From an uncultured Prevotellaceae bacterium (GTDB lineage: Bacteria; Bacteroidota; Bacteroidia; Bacteroidales; Muribaculaceae): 64,000 bases of DNA. A program made the translations under genes and the position numbers. Shown here piece by piece: positions 43,382-53,582 of this stretch. Within the stretch, counting starts at the first letter, position 1. Each line of letters starts with the position of its first letter. The notes under the pieces were generated by a model. The model ran no database searches. It was not told where the DNA came from and was given only the letters and a program-made list of their open reading frames with translations. Location: assembly GCA_900320055.1 (NCBI GenBank), contig ONQS01000009.1, positions 1-64,000 of the forward strand. The letters run 5' to 3'.

Positions 43382-45139
43382 ATGATAAGTAAATGGAATT
43401 ACTTACCTCTAACATCCGACGAACGCATTGCCGTGGAGCAGTTGGCGACCCAGTTCCCCAACTGTCCCGAGATCGCTCGGTTGTTGGTGCTCAGGGGCTT
43501 GAAAGACGCGGATGCGGTCCACGACTTTCTCTACCCATCGCTCCAGCAACTGCACGATCCGTTCTTGATGAAGAACATGGACAAGGCGGTTGCAAGGCTC
43601 AACCGGGCGTTAGGGGCCAAAGAGAAGATCATGGTGTACGGCGACTACGACGTGGATGGAACCACGGCGGTAGCGCTCGTCTATAAGTATCTTCAAAACA
43701 TTTACTCCGATCTGGTTTACTATATCCCGACACGTGACGACGATGGGTATGGTATTTCACTGCAGAGCATCGACTATGCGGCCTCAATCGGAGTGAAGTT
43801 GATCATTGTGCTCGACTGTGGTATCAAAGCGGTCGACGAAATCGCCTATGCCAAAGAGAAAGGCATAGACTTTATCGTGTGTGACCATCATGTCCCGGAT
43901 GACATCCTCCCTGATGCTGCTGCGATCCTGAATCCCAAACTCGTAGACGACACCTATCCCTACAAGGGGCTTTCGGGTTGTGGTGTGGGCTTCAAGTTTA
44001 TGCAGGCCTTCTCCAAGAGTAATGGCTTGGGGTCGATGTACAACCTGGATGCCATGCTCGATCTGGTGGCTGTCAGCATTGCTGCCGATATTGTTCCCAT
44101 CACTGGGGAGAACAGGGTGATGATGTTCTATGGCCTGCGGCGGCTGAACAACAACCCCAACGTGGGACTGCGCAGCATCATCCGCACCTGTGGCCTGAAT
44201 CGTCATGAACTCACCATCAATGATATCATATTCAAGATAGGACCGCGCATCAACGCGTCGGGCCGCATGGAGTCGGGCCAAGAGTCGGTGGAACTGCTCG
44301 TTACCCGCAACATGCAGAGCGCGATGGAGATTTCGAAGCGTATCGACCAGTATAACAGCAACCGCAAGGAACTGGATAGCCAAGTCACCATCGAGGCTAA
44401 CGAAATCATCGACCGCCACGCGCAGGTGCTTGATGGCAAGAAGCCCATCGTCATCTATGACCGCAACTGGCACAAGGGCGTGATTGGCATTGTGGCCGCG
44501 CGACTTGCCGAGTTGTACTTCAGGCCGTCTGTTGTGCTTACCTACTATGCCGACGGCATTGCTACCGGATCGTCGCGGTCGGTGCGTGGGTTTGACGTCT
44601 ACGCGGCCATCAAGTCGTGCCGTGACCTGTTGGAGACCTTTGGCGGCCACACCAATGCTGTGGGACTCTCGATCAAGGAGGAAAATATCCCTGAATTCCG
44701 CCGCCGTCTCACCGCCTATGTCGAGGAGCATATCCAGGACGAGCAGGTCACACCAGCCATGGACATCGACTGTGAACTCAAGTTCAGCGACATCAATGGT
44801 GCATTTTTGCGTTACCTGCGTATGCTCAATCCTTATGGCCCAGGCAACAGCAAGCCCGTGTTTGTCACTCGCAAGGTCTATGATTCCGGCACGAGCAAGG
44901 TGGTCGGCAAGAAGTCGGAGCACATCAAACTCGACTTGGTTGATGAGCAAGGCAACAAGGTCAACAATGCGATAGCCTTTGGCATGGCCCGGTTCAACGA
45001 TGCTCTCAAGGCCGGCAAGCCGATAGATATCTGCTACACGATCGAGGAGACGCGTCATCGCACCACGACCAATGTGCAACTTATGGTGAAGGCAATTAAA
45101 CTCCACGACGATGCCGAGCCAGCACCAGCCGATTCTTGA
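43382..45139 (+). CDS. recJ: single-stranded-DNA-specific exonuclease RecJ
   Basis: The 585-residue protein has the DHH-family motifs in order: DYDVDGTTA (residues 88-96), LDCGIKA (about 144-150), CDHHVPDD with D168-H169-H170, then the C-terminal DHHA1 motif HKGVIGIVAARL and GGHTNAVG. RecJ degrades 5' ends of single-stranded DNA in RecF-pathway recombination and repair. It overlaps recQ by 29 bp, its usual functional partner. Confidence 0.96.
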   Translation: MISKWNYLPLTSDERIAVEQLATQFPNCPEIARLLVLRGLKDADAVHDFLYPSLQQLHDPFLMKNMDKAVARLNRALGAKEKIMVYGDYDVDGTTAVALVYKYLQNIYSDLVYYIPTRDDDGYGISLQSIDYAASIGVKLIIVLDCGIKAVDEIAYAKEKGIDFIVCDHHVPDDILPDAAAILNPKLVDDTYPYKGLSGCGVGFKFMQAFSKSNGLGSMYNLDAMLDLVAVSIAADIVPITGENRVMMFYGLRRLNNNPNVGLRSIIRTCGLNRHELTINDIIFKIGPRINASGRMESGQESVELLVTRNMQSAMEISKRIDQYNSNRKELDSQVTIEANEIIDRHAQVLDGKKPIVIYDRNWHKGVIGIVAARLAELYFRPSVVLTYYADGIATGSSRSVRGFDVYAAIKSCRDLLETFGGHTNAVGLSIKEENIPEFRRRLTAYVEEHIQDEQVTPAMDIDCELKFSDINGAFLRYLRMLNPYGPGNSKPVFVTRKVYDSGTSKVVGKKSEHIKLDLVDEQGNKVNNAIAFGMARFNDALKAGKPIDICYTIEETRHRTTTNVQLMVKAIKLHDDAEPAPADS

Positions 45140-47024
45140 CATCCTCAACAAATATTGGGGTTATGACACTTTCAGGCCGCTCCAGCAGGACATTATAGAG
45201 TCTGTGCTAGAGGGGCGCGACACCCTTGGGCTGATGCCAACAGGTGGCGGAAAGTCCATAACATTTCAGGTTCCAACCATGGCCATCGACGGTATGGCCT
45301 TGGTTGTCACACCTATTATCTCCTTGATGAAGGATCAGGTGGATCACTTGTTGGAACGCAACATCAAGGCCACTTATCTCTATGCCGGATTGACCCGCGC
45401 CGAGGTCAACCGCACTTATGAGAAATGCCTCTATGGTGATTGCAAATTCCTCTATGTTTCGCCTGAGCGCCTTCAATCCCAGTCTTTTCTGGAACGCCTC
45501 AGGCAGATGCCCGTCCGCCTCATCGTTGTGGACGAGGCTCACTGTATTTCGCAGTGGGGCTACGATTTCCGTCCGTCGTTTCTGCGCATTGCCCAGGTGC
45601 GGAAACTATTCCCCAAAGCGCCTGTGCTGGCGCTTACTGCTACGGCCACGCCTGTCGTCGTCGAGGACATACAGCATTGCCTTGCTTTCAGAGAGAGGAA
45701 TGTGTTCTCGATGAGTTTTTCGCGCAGCAATTTGTCTTATGTGGTGCGCCCCACAGAGGAGAAGGTCTCGGAGTTGATCCATATTCTGCGCTCGGTGCCT
45801 GGCACAGCCATCGTCTATGTGCGGTCGCGCAAGCGCACCAAGCAGATCAGCGACGAACTCAATCGTGCCGGCATCCATGCCGATTATTACCACGCAGGAC
45901 TATATGTCGAGGATAAGCAGGACAAGCAGAGCCGGTGGACAACCGATCAGTGCCGGGTGATGGTGGCGACCAACGCCTTCGGCATGGGCATTGACAAGCC
46001 CGACGTGCGTCTGGTGGTGCATGTGGATATTCCCAACTCGCTTGAGGAATATTATCAAGAGGCAGGCAGGGCTGGGCGCGATGGCAAGCGCTCATGGGCG
46101 GTGATGCTCGTCAAGCATACCGACCAGCGGACGCTGCGCCGACACATCACCGAGGCTTTTCCTGACAAGGATTATATACGCAACATCTATGAGCGTGTGG
46201 GAAACTTTCTGGGAGTGAGCCTGGGAGAAGGGTATCAACAGATGTTTGACTTCAACTTCACGCTCTTCTGCCGCACGTTTGACCTGCCGGTGTTACCCAC
46301 ACACAATGCTTTGAAAATCCTTACCCAGGCGGGGTATATCGAGTTTATCGAGGAGATAGAGACACAGTCACGTGTCATGATTCTGGCCAAGAAGGAACAA
46401 CTCTATGACCTGGAGACCGTCACGCCTGGTGCCGACCAAGTGCTCCAAGCCATTCTGCGTTTATACTCCGGACTGTTTGCCGACTATGTCTTTATCAACG
46501 AGGATGTGATCGCCTTTCGCACCGGATTGGACCAAGAGACCATCTATAAGTCGTTGCTCGAACTCACACGCATGCACATCCTGCACTATGTGCCACGCAA
46601 GCGCACGCCCTATGTCATCTATACCACATCGCGCGAGGAACCCAAGCATGTGATCTTGCCGCGTGCGGTCTATGAGGAACTGAGGCAACGCATGAGCGAC
46701 CGCATCGAGGCGACCATCAATTATGCCTATAGTGATGCGGGATGCCGTGAGCGCATGTTGCTGAGTTACTTTGGCGAGAATGCCGCCACCGATTGTGGCC
46801 ATTGCGACTTGTGCATCGACAGGCGCAAGCGGAGCGACCACACGCCAGCCGATGTGCAGCAGGGCATCCTCTACATGGTAGGGCTGCGCCCCCGCAGGTT
46901 TCAGGAGTTGGTCGATACCCTGTCTTTTGCCCGTGACGAAGTGGTCGCCGCGCTGTCGTTTCTGGTCGATGAGGGATTTGTCGAGCACCTCGACGATGAC
47001 ACCTACCGCGTCACCAAGCGATGA
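45111..47024 (+). CDS. recQ: ATP-dependent DNA helicase RecQ
   Basis: The 637-residue helicase has Walker A PTGGGKS (43-49), the DEAH box (141-144, VVDEAHCISQWG), motif VI region YYQEAGRAGRDG, and a zinc-binding Cys set near residue 559 onward (ATDCGHCDLC with upstream GCRERML). It unwinds 3'-5' and feeds substrates to RecJ. The ATG lies inside the end of recJ in a different frame, so translation is probably coupled. The C-terminus has a winged-helix-like region but no clear HRDC domain. Confidence 0.95.
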   Translation: MPSQHQPILDILNKYWGYDTFRPLQQDIIESVLEGRDTLGLMPTGGGKSITFQVPTMAIDGMALVVTPIISLMKDQVDHLLERNIKATYLYAGLTRAEVNRTYEKCLYGDCKFLYVSPERLQSQSFLERLRQMPVRLIVVDEAHCISQWGYDFRPSFLRIAQVRKLFPKAPVLALTATATPVVVEDIQHCLAFRERNVFSMSFSRSNLSYVVRPTEEKVSELIHILRSVPGTAIVYVRSRKRTKQISDELNRAGIHADYYHAGLYVEDKQDKQSRWTTDQCRVMVATNAFGMGIDKPDVRLVVHVDIPNSLEEYYQEAGRAGRDGKRSWAVMLVKHTDQRTLRRHITEAFPDKDYIRNIYERVGNFLGVSLGEGYQQMFDFNFTLFCRTFDLPVLPTHNALKILTQAGYIEFIEEIETQSRVMILAKKEQLYDLETVTPGADQVLQAILRLYSGLFADYVFINEDVIAFRTGLDQETIYKSLLELTRMHILHYVPRKRTPYVIYTTSREEPKHVILPRAVYEELRQRMSDRIEATINYAYSDAGCRERMLLSYFGENAATDCGHCDLCIDRRKRSDHTPADVQQGILYMVGLRPRRFQELVDTLSFARDEVVAALSFLVDEGFVEHLDDDTYRVTKR

Positions 47025-47062
47025 TCATGCACAGGGTAGCGTAGTTGTGAATATGGTATAAA

Positions 47063-47096
47063 GGTTAGAGGATGGCCCGAGCGGGTCATCCTCTAA
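47063..47096. terminator. bidirectional terminator between recQ and the convergent secreted-protein gene
   Basis: GTTAGAGGATG (47063-47073) and CATCCTCTAAC (47086-47096) form a perfect 11-bp stem, extended by CCCG/CGGG. TTAATTTA follows on the plus side, and a short T-rich tract follows on the minus side. Confidence 0.8.
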
Positions 47097-47124
47097 CTTA
47101 ATTTATAGCCTGATGATCGTCAGA

Positions 47125-49320
47125 TTACTTGATCACCTTTGCGGCGCTGTGGCTGCCGTCGGTGTAGGTGGTGACAACGATGGTGATACCGTTGGCCTCC
47201 TTCATCTCCTGACCCATGATGTTGTAGTAGCGAACGCCAGCAACAATCTTGTTATTGTTGTTGATCAGTTCCTCTACGCCGCCAGTGCCATTGGTCAAGC
47301 GGTAAACAGTGAGATTGCCGCCAGGATAGTACTGATAGATGGTCACGCCATCCTCATCAACCTCAGCGTTGAACCAGTCGGCCTGGTAGGCGTTGGCGTT
47401 GCCGGTAACCGTCGAGGGAACCTCAACGATGGGCTCCTCGGCACCAGCCTCGGCGATAGCGAAGCCATTCTGGTAGTCGGGCATAATCGGATAGATGAAG
47501 TACTCCTTACCGTCCCAGATGAAGGGGAAGATGCCGTTGGCATGACCCTTACCGGGCAGTTCGATAGCGGTGCGCTCCAGGTTGTCACCGTCAAAGGTCA
47601 CCTTGCTGGGAGCGCCACTGCGATAAGCGTAGATCAGGGCATCCTCATCATCGAGGTCCTTGTAATAGTTGATAACGGTCGAGGTCTGGCCGACCAAGCC
47701 ATCGCAGGGAGCGGAGTAGCACTCGTCGATGTTGACTTCGCCGCCAGTGATCGTCATGATAGCGATGCCATCGGTGAAGGGTACGCCATCAGAGTTGTTG
47801 GTGTTACCACCGGTCATGTACAGGACACCATCCTCCATGAGGTTGCCCTTGGCAAAACCGATAAAGTCGCAACGGCCCAGCAGACCGCACTCCTCGGGAA
47901 CGGTGTATTCCTTAACCTCGTTGGTCTCGGGGTTGATGACCTTGATGGTAGCCTCTACCCAAGCGTTGGGGAAGGCGGCGTTGCTGACAACGATGTTGCC
48001 GGCCTCGTCACGGGTCGTACCGCAGTTGGCGCCACCAGGATAGGTGGTGTTGGTCAGGCCGTTCTCGTCAACAACCATGATGGCCTGATCAGCCTTGTTG
48101 TTGATGTAGAACTTGCCGTTCATACCGAAGCCTTGACGATTGTCAGCCACGGGCAGGAATGCCAGGTCGGTGATTTCCCATACCTTCTCGATCTTGATCT
48201 CATCGACGGGCTCGGGTGTGTCAATCTTGTTGATGACCATGGTCTTAGCCTCGAGATTAACGGTTACGTCATACTCGCCAGCGGGAATCTTGAAACTATT
48301 GCTCTGGCCGAAGTTGCCCAGTTCAATCTCGATGCCCATCATGTCATCGCTCAGCAGATAGTCGTTCTCGAGAGCGCCAATGCGATAAGCGGCGATACTG
48401 TTCCAGTCATCGCTGCTCTCGCTCAGCATGGTGGTAAACGAGAAGTAACTGTAACCGATGCCGTCGTTCTCGTCAACGTTCTCACCAGCGGTGGTGATGT
48501 TGGCGGTGAAGACGTTCTGATCCTCCGTGTCCATCTTGACGCCGACGCTGGGATCCCAACCGTTGCCGTTCACATTACCCATAATGAACAGGTCGCCAGT
48601 GAGCACATCGATGCCAGCCTGCTTAGCAACAGTGATGGCCGGCAGGTTGGTCTCGGGATTGAATGTGATGGTGATGTCATACACACCGCTCTCCTCGATA
48701 GGATACACGACGTTGTCGTTGGGCCAAGCATTGCCCCAGTCGTGGTTACCGACAACCTTGAAGGCCAGCTCGGTACCTTCGGCCAGTTCGCAACCGAACT
48801 TCTGGAACAGGTAGGTGCCATCGTCCTGCTTGATCATGTCGTTATCTGTATTGTTCTGGTCCCACTCGGTGCCGAACACGCTCACGGGGCTACCGGCAAC
48901 GGTGTAGGTGTCGATAACGATTGGAGCAACATAACCTTCGATCTTAAACTTGCTGATGGCAGGATTGAAGGTGAACACATAGTCGCTGCCCGATCCGGTG
49001 AACTTGTAGGATTTGTCACCACCACTGGGCGTGTCATACCAGGTGTCAACACCAACTTCAACGTCAGCGCCCGACGGGCCGAAGCGGTAATTGGCATTGA
49101 AGGTATCCCAGTTGGAATCTAATCCGCTTGCAAACACAAACCATACCGAACCGTTGATGTTGGCTGTGTAACTGTACGAGCCATCGGTGTTCTGGGTCAT
49201 CTCGACACCTGCGCCGGGATTCCAGTCGCCGAAGGGGGTATTACCCACGATGTAATATGCTGCCTGTGATGAGAAGGCGAGCATCATCGTCATTGCAAAA
49301 AAAGTAAAGATTTTCTTCAT
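47125..49320 (-). CDS. large secreted SusE/SusF-like protein with T9SS-type C-terminus
   Basis: The 731-residue protein has a signal peptide and three N-terminal beta-sandwich modules beginning YYIVGNTPFGDWNPGAGVEM, YTVAGSPVSVFGTEWDQ and LFIMGNVNGNGWDPSVGVKM. The modules resemble the glycan-binding units of SusE/SusF and X25-type domains. From about residue 385 a second part has propeller-like repeats (GFGMNGKFYINNKADQAIMV, GIFPFIWDGKEYFIYP). The C-terminus VRYYNIMGQEMKEANGITIV, ending AAKVIK, fits a type IX sorting signal. No catalytic motif is recognised, so a surface glycan-binding role is inference. Confidence 0.78.
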   Translation of the reverse strand: MKKIFTFFAMTMMLAFSSQAAYYIVGNTPFGDWNPGAGVEMTQNTDGSYSYTANINGSVWFVFASGLDSNWDTFNANYRFGPSGADVEVGVDTWYDTPSGGDKSYKFTGSGSDYVFTFNPAISKFKIEGYVAPIVIDTYTVAGSPVSVFGTEWDQNNTDNDMIKQDDGTYLFQKFGCELAEGTELAFKVVGNHDWGNAWPNDNVVYPIEESGVYDITITFNPETNLPAITVAKQAGIDVLTGDLFIMGNVNGNGWDPSVGVKMDTEDQNVFTANITTAGENVDENDGIGYSYFSFTTMLSESSDDWNSIAAYRIGALENDYLLSDDMMGIEIELGNFGQSNSFKIPAGEYDVTVNLEAKTMVINKIDTPEPVDEIKIEKVWEITDLAFLPVADNRQGFGMNGKFYINNKADQAIMVVDENGLTNTTYPGGANCGTTRDEAGNIVVSNAAFPNAWVEATIKVINPETNEVKEYTVPEECGLLGRCDFIGFAKGNLMEDGVLYMTGGNTNNSDGVPFTDGIAIMTITGGEVNIDECYSAPCDGLVGQTSTVINYYKDLDDEDALIYAYRSGAPSKVTFDGDNLERTAIELPGKGHANGIFPFIWDGKEYFIYPIMPDYQNGFAIAEAGAEEPIVEVPSTVTGNANAYQADWFNAEVDEDGVTIYQYYPGGNLTVYRLTNGTGGVEELINNNNKIVAGVRYYNIMGQEMKEANGITIVVTTYTDGSHSAAKVIK

Positions 49321-49385
49321 AGATATAAATGTTTATTAAAAATGATATAAGAAAAGTAAATAATACTACTTCAACTTTAAACACG

Positions 49386-49417
49386 CAAAATTAGTAAGTT
49401 TGTTTCTGACTTGCAAA
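49386..49417 (-). promoter_or_regulatory. Bacteroidetes-type promoter for the SusE/SusF-like gene
   Basis: On the minus strand TTTG (49417-49414), 20 nt, then TAATTTTG (49393-49386). The leader is about 60 nt. The remaining 49420-49620 is AT-rich and holds only a small hairpin GTTCC-GGATA-GGAAC (49497-49511). Confidence 0.7.
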
Positions 49418-49621
49418 GAAATCAGCGAAATAATTCTCTCAAATTTTAAAAAAACTCAAAAAAACACATATGGCAATGGTGGTGTTCAGACCTCACGTTC
49501 CGGATAGGAACCTAAAGGAAAAATCAACGTCGGTTCATACTCAAGTGACAGCGGTCTGTGCTAGGATTTCGCGCAGTGGATGATGAATGTGGGCTAATCG
49601 CGGAATTATTCAATTATAAAG

Positions 49622-49653
49622 TTTCGTGGTCAAGAAAAAAAGTTGTAATTTTG
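49622..49653 (+). promoter_or_regulatory. probable promoter for korAB
   Basis: TTTC (49622-49625), 20 nt, then TAATTTTG (49646-49653), about 55 bp upstream of korA. Confidence 0.6.
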
Positions 49654-49708
49654 CCGCCGTTTTTATAACGTAAACACAATCTAGAACTGTTTTATTATTT
49701 GTACAGAA

Positions 49709-51559
49709 ATGGCAGAAAAAGCAAAAGTCCAGTTTCGGCAGAGCATCGTGGTTCGCTTCTCGGGCGACAGCGGCGATGGCATGCAGTTGGCTGGCAACAT
49801 TTTCTCTAATGTGAGTGCAGGTCTAGGCGACCGCATTTCCACTTTCCCTGACTATCCTGCCGAGGTGCGTGCCCCCCAGGGCTCACTGGGTGGCGTGTCT
49901 GGCTTCCAGGTTCACATCGGTCATGGCGTGCACACACCTGGTGACGAGTGCGACGTGCTGGTGGCCATGAACCCTGCAGCCCTCAAGCAGAATGCTCAAT
50001 TTCTGCGCAAGGGTGGCGCCGCTATCGTCGATATCGACACGTTTACTCAGGCGGGCTTAGACAAGGCACTCTACACGACCAATGAACCCTACGAGGAATT
50101 AAACCTCAAGGCTCAAGTCATTGAGGCACCGATCACGACAATGGTTAAGGAGGCGCTCAAGGACACCGGCATGGACTTGAAGGCGCAACTCAAGTGCCGC
50201 AACATGTTTGCCCTGGGTATTGTCTGCTGGTTGTTTAACCGTCCCATGGAGGCTCCCTTGAAGTTCCTCAAGGCCAAGTTTGCCGATAAGCCCGACGTTT
50301 ATGCAGCCAATGAGTTGGTCATCAAGGGTGGCTATAACTACGGACACAATATCCATGCCACAGTGTCGACCTATCGTATCCAGAGTGATGACGTTCGCCC
50401 CGGCATTTATACCGACGTCAGCGGTAACAAGGCCACCGCTTGGGGCCTGATCATGGCTTCGGAAATGAGCGGTCGCCCCTTGTTCCTGGGCTCTTATCCC
50501 ATCACACCGGCAACCGATATCCTTCACGAACTGGCTAAGCGCCGCGATCTGGGCGTTAAAGCCATTCAGATGGAAGATGAGATCGGAGGCATCTGCTCTG
50601 CCATTGGTGCCGCTTTTGCGGGTCATCTGGCTGTGACCTCTACTTCCGGCCCTGGCCTGGCCCTGAAGAGCGAGGCTCTGGGACTGGCTGTGATGGCCGA
50701 GTTGCCTCTTGTCCTGATTGATGTGCAGCGTGGCGGTCCTTCAACCGGCCTTCCCACCAAGACGGAGCAGACCGACCTGAATCAGGCCCTCTATGGACGC
50801 AGTGGTGAGAGCCCCCTTGTGGTGCTTGCTGCCGCATCGCCCACCGACTGCTTCAAAATGGCGTTCCAGGCCGCCCGCATCGCTATCGAGCACATGACGC
50901 CCGTCATCCTGCTAACCGATGCCTTTATCGCCAACGGTTCCTCGGCATGGCGTGTGCCTGAAGAGGGTGAATATCCCGTCATCAAACCCAATTATGTGCC
51001 CGAGGCACTGAAGTCCACATGGACTCCGTTTATGCGCAATGCCCTCGGCATCCGTTATTGGGCGATTCCCGGCACTCCCGGACTGGAGCATGTGGTAGGC
51101 GGTCTGGAGAAGGACTACAACCTGGGCGTGCTCAGCAACGATCCCATCAACCATGCGCACATGGTAGAAACCCGTCGCATGAAGATTGCCAATGTCGCCA
51201 ACGACATTCCCGAACTAAAGGTCAAGGGTGACGCTAGTGCCGACACCATTATCTTGGGATGGGGTAGCACTTATGGCCACATTCTGGATGCGGTAACGCG
51301 CCTGAACAACGAGGGCATCAGCATCGCTATGACCCATATCCGTTATATCAACCCCTTGCCCAAAAACACCGCCGAGTTGCTCAGCCGCTACAAGACGGTG
51401 ATCGTAGCCGAGTTGAACAATGGCCAACTCGCCGATTACCTGCAGAGCAAGATACCCAACCTGAACATCTGCCATATCAACAAGGTGCAGGGACAACCGT
51501 TCCTGGTTCAGGAAATTGTAGACGGAGTTAAAAACATCATGATGGAGGAGGAATTGTAA
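49709..51559 (+). CDS. korA: 2-oxoacid:ferredoxin oxidoreductase subunit alpha (2-oxoglutarate type)
   Basis: The 616-residue protein fuses an N-terminal gamma domain (RFSGDSGDGMQLAGNIFSN) with the alpha domain (GSYPITPATDILHEL; TSTSGPGLALKSEALGLA; QRGGPSTGLPTKTEQ). This is the layout of KorA-type enzymes. With KorB it oxidatively decarboxylates a 2-oxoacid, most likely 2-oxoglutarate, to acyl-CoA with ferredoxin as acceptor. Substrate choice is inferred from the fusion layout. Its stop and the korB start share one base (TAATG). Confidence 0.93.
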   Translation: MAEKAKVQFRQSIVVRFSGDSGDGMQLAGNIFSNVSAGLGDRISTFPDYPAEVRAPQGSLGGVSGFQVHIGHGVHTPGDECDVLVAMNPAALKQNAQFLRKGGAAIVDIDTFTQAGLDKALYTTNEPYEELNLKAQVIEAPITTMVKEALKDTGMDLKAQLKCRNMFALGIVCWLFNRPMEAPLKFLKAKFADKPDVYAANELVIKGGYNYGHNIHATVSTYRIQSDDVRPGIYTDVSGNKATAWGLIMASEMSGRPLFLGSYPITPATDILHELAKRRDLGVKAIQMEDEIGGICSAIGAAFAGHLAVTSTSGPGLALKSEALGLAVMAELPLVLIDVQRGGPSTGLPTKTEQTDLNQALYGRSGESPLVVLAAASPTDCFKMAFQAARIAIEHMTPVILLTDAFIANGSSAWRVPEEGEYPVIKPNYVPEALKSTWTPFMRNALGIRYWAIPGTPGLEHVVGGLEKDYNLGVLSNDPINHAHMVETRRMKIANVANDIPELKVKGDASADTIILGWGSTYGHILDAVTRLNNEGISIAMTHIRYINPLPKNTAELLSRYKTVIVAELNNGQLADYLQSKIPNLNICHINKVQGQPFLVQEIVDGVKNIMMEEEL

Positions 51560-52590
51560 TGGAACAGAACGAAAATATTCAGCCCATGGCTCATAAGCCG
51601 CTCGATTTTAAGAACAACCAGCCCGTGCGTTGGTGCCCGGGTTGTGGCGACCACGCTGTGCTCAATGTTTTGCTCAAGGCAATGGCGCAGTTGAATATCC
51701 CACCCGAGAAGACCGCCGTTATCTCGGGTATCGGCTGCAGTTCGCGTCTGCCTTATTACACGCACACCTATGCCTTCCACACCATCCATGGTCGTGGCGG
51801 CGCTGTGGCTACCGGTTTCAAGACCGCTAATCCCGATATGACCGTATGGCAAGTGTCGGGCGATGGTGACTGCCTCGCTATCGGTGGCAACCACTTCATC
51901 CACGAGGTGCGTCGCAACATCGACGTGAACCTGCTGCTGCTCAACAACCGCATCTATGGTCTGACCAAGGGACAGTTCTCGCCCACGAGTGCGCGTGGCT
52001 TCAAGTCCAAATCATCGCCCTATGGAACCGTCGAGGATCCCTTTGTTCCTGCTGAACTTGCGTTTGGTGCACGCGGCACGTTCTTTGCCCGCAGCCTGGA
52101 TGTGGAGTTGACTATCAGCCAAGAGGTGATGATCGCGGCCGCCCAGCATAAAGGGTGCTCGGTTGTCGAGATACTTCAAAACTGCATGATCTTCAACAAC
52201 GGCATTCATGGTTATATCACCGATCGAGAGCATCGTCCCGACCGCACCATCCACTTGGTGCATGGCGAGAAGATGATCTTCGGCAAGGAGCATAACCGCG
52301 GTATCGTTCAGGATGGTTTCGGCCTCAAGGCTGTGACCATCGGCGAGGATGGCTACACCATCGATGACGTGCTCGTGCACGATGCGCATTGTCAGAGTTC
52401 GTTCCTGCACCAGATGCTGGCCATGATGGATGGCACCGACCTGCCTGTGGCCCTCGGTGTGATTCGTGCCGTGGAGGCTCCGACCTATGAGACGGCTGTT
52501 GCCGAACAGGTTGAGCAGGCCAAGCAGATGCATGGCTTCACCTGTCTGCACGACGTCATCATGTCGGGCGACACTTGGGAAGTGAAATGA
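51559..52590 (+). CDS. korB: 2-oxoacid:ferredoxin oxidoreductase subunit beta
   Basis: The 343-residue subunit has the N-terminal Cys pair RWCPGCGDH and a third Cys in GIGCSSRLP that bind a 4Fe-4S cluster, plus the TPP-binding motif GDGDCLAIGGNH to NNRIYGLTKGQFSPT. It forms the catalytic centre with KorA. The A-of-TAATG overlap indicates translational coupling. The convergent DUF445 gene ends 20 bp away. Confidence 0.94.
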   Translation: MEQNENIQPMAHKPLDFKNNQPVRWCPGCGDHAVLNVLLKAMAQLNIPPEKTAVISGIGCSSRLPYYTHTYAFHTIHGRGGAVATGFKTANPDMTVWQVSGDGDCLAIGGNHFIHEVRRNIDVNLLLLNNRIYGLTKGQFSPTSARGFKSKSSPYGTVEDPFVPAELAFGARGTFFARSLDVELTISQEVMIAAAQHKGCSVVEILQNCMIFNNGIHGYITDREHRPDRTIHLVHGEKMIFGKEHNRGIVQDGFGLKAVTIGEDGYTIDDVLVHDAHCQSSFLHQMLAMMDGTDLPVALGVIRAVEAPTYETAVAEQVEQAKQMHGFTCLHDVIMSGDTWEVK

Positions 52591-52610
52591 ACCAATGATG
52601 ATGGGACCAA

Positions 52611-53516
52611 CTAGAACAGCGATGTGATAGTGCCCATGATGCAACCCAACAGGGCTCCGAGCCAGACGATGGCCCGGAGTTCTTTTTTCATCACGTCTAG
52701 GATGATAGCCTCGGCTTCGTTCATATCCATCTCGTTGATGCGCTGATCGATAATGGCGCTGATGTCGATATCCTGCAGTATGCGGGGCAGATGCTCGACG
52801 ATGATGGTGTGATAGGCATTCAAGACGCCCCGCTTGATCTGTGATATCTGCTCGTCGCGCCCGGTAGTCAGTTGGCTCATCGTCATGCCGAGCAGTTCAT
52901 CAGCCTCTTTGTTGACCAGATCGTGGATCATCTGCTGCGAGTTGTTCTGCAGCAATTCGTTGATGTGCTTTGACAGGATTTTCTCGATGGGCTGTGCCAG
53001 CGGCTGGAGTATCATCTCAGCGCCTAGGCGGCCAGCCAGGCTGTTACGGGTCTTCTCCATGACGTGGCCTGTGGCCATGTGTGCGATGCTGCTGCCGAGA
53101 TCACTGTTCTGCAGTTTGGCGGTCACCATTTTAACGATGCCGCCTGTCACATCACCCCGCATGGCATCAATGTCCTCGCTCGACAGGTAATGGCCGGCAA
53201 ACTGCTCGATGGTCTCCTCGTTACCGCTCTGTGTCGCAACAAATTCGTCGATGGCATTACCGATTTTGGTGAGCATGTCATCGCTTAGCAGACTCTTTTC
53301 GAGCACTTCGCGATTCATCAGATTCTCGCTCACAGCCTTACCAATCGCGCCGGCAATGCGGTGTTTCTCTTTGGGAATGATGCCTGGTGTGAAAGGAACA
53401 CGCATGCCCATGATGTATTTGGCCTGGTGGGGCCTAAACAGCATCCGTATGGCTATATCGTTGGTGATGTAGCCGATCACAGCACCCACGGCGGGTCCTA
53501 TCAAGAAGTGGAACAT
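52611..53516 (-). CDS. DUF445 family membrane protein
   Basis: The 301-residue protein starts with a membrane helix and the DUF445 signature GAVIGYITNDIAIRMLF, followed by RVPFTPGIIPKEK. It has a long helical middle and a C-terminal membrane helix (IVWLGALLGCIMGTITSLF). Function of the family is unknown. It lies 66 bp downstream of the LolA-like gene on the same strand. Confidence 0.88.
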   Translation of the reverse strand: MFHFLIGPAVGAVIGYITNDIAIRMLFRPHQAKYIMGMRVPFTPGIIPKEKHRIAGAIGKAVSENLMNREVLEKSLLSDDMLTKIGNAIDEFVATQSGNEETIEQFAGHYLSSEDIDAMRGDVTGGIVKMVTAKLQNSDLGSSIAHMATGHVMEKTRNSLAGRLGAEMILQPLAQPIEKILSKHINELLQNNSQQMIHDLVNKEADELLGMTMSQLTTGRDEQISQIKRGVLNAYHTIIVEHLPRILQDIDISAIIDQRINEMDMNEAEAIILDVMKKELRAIVWLGALLGCIMGTITSLF

Positions 53517-53582
53517 TGTAGATGAAGTTAACTGCTAAATGGTTGCTGATTATTCTCAGGCGGATCAGTTGGCGACTCTAGA

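Noticed and set aside
43784..45151. 455-codon open frame opposite recJ
   Set aside because: recJ has every DHH/DHHA1 motif; the antisense frame has no recognisable domain.
47113..49122. 669-codon open frame opposite the SusE/SusF-like gene
   Set aside because: The opposite strand has a signal peptide, module repeats, a T9SS-type tail and a consensus promoter; this frame has none and is rich in Val/Asp/Gly as expected of a shadow.
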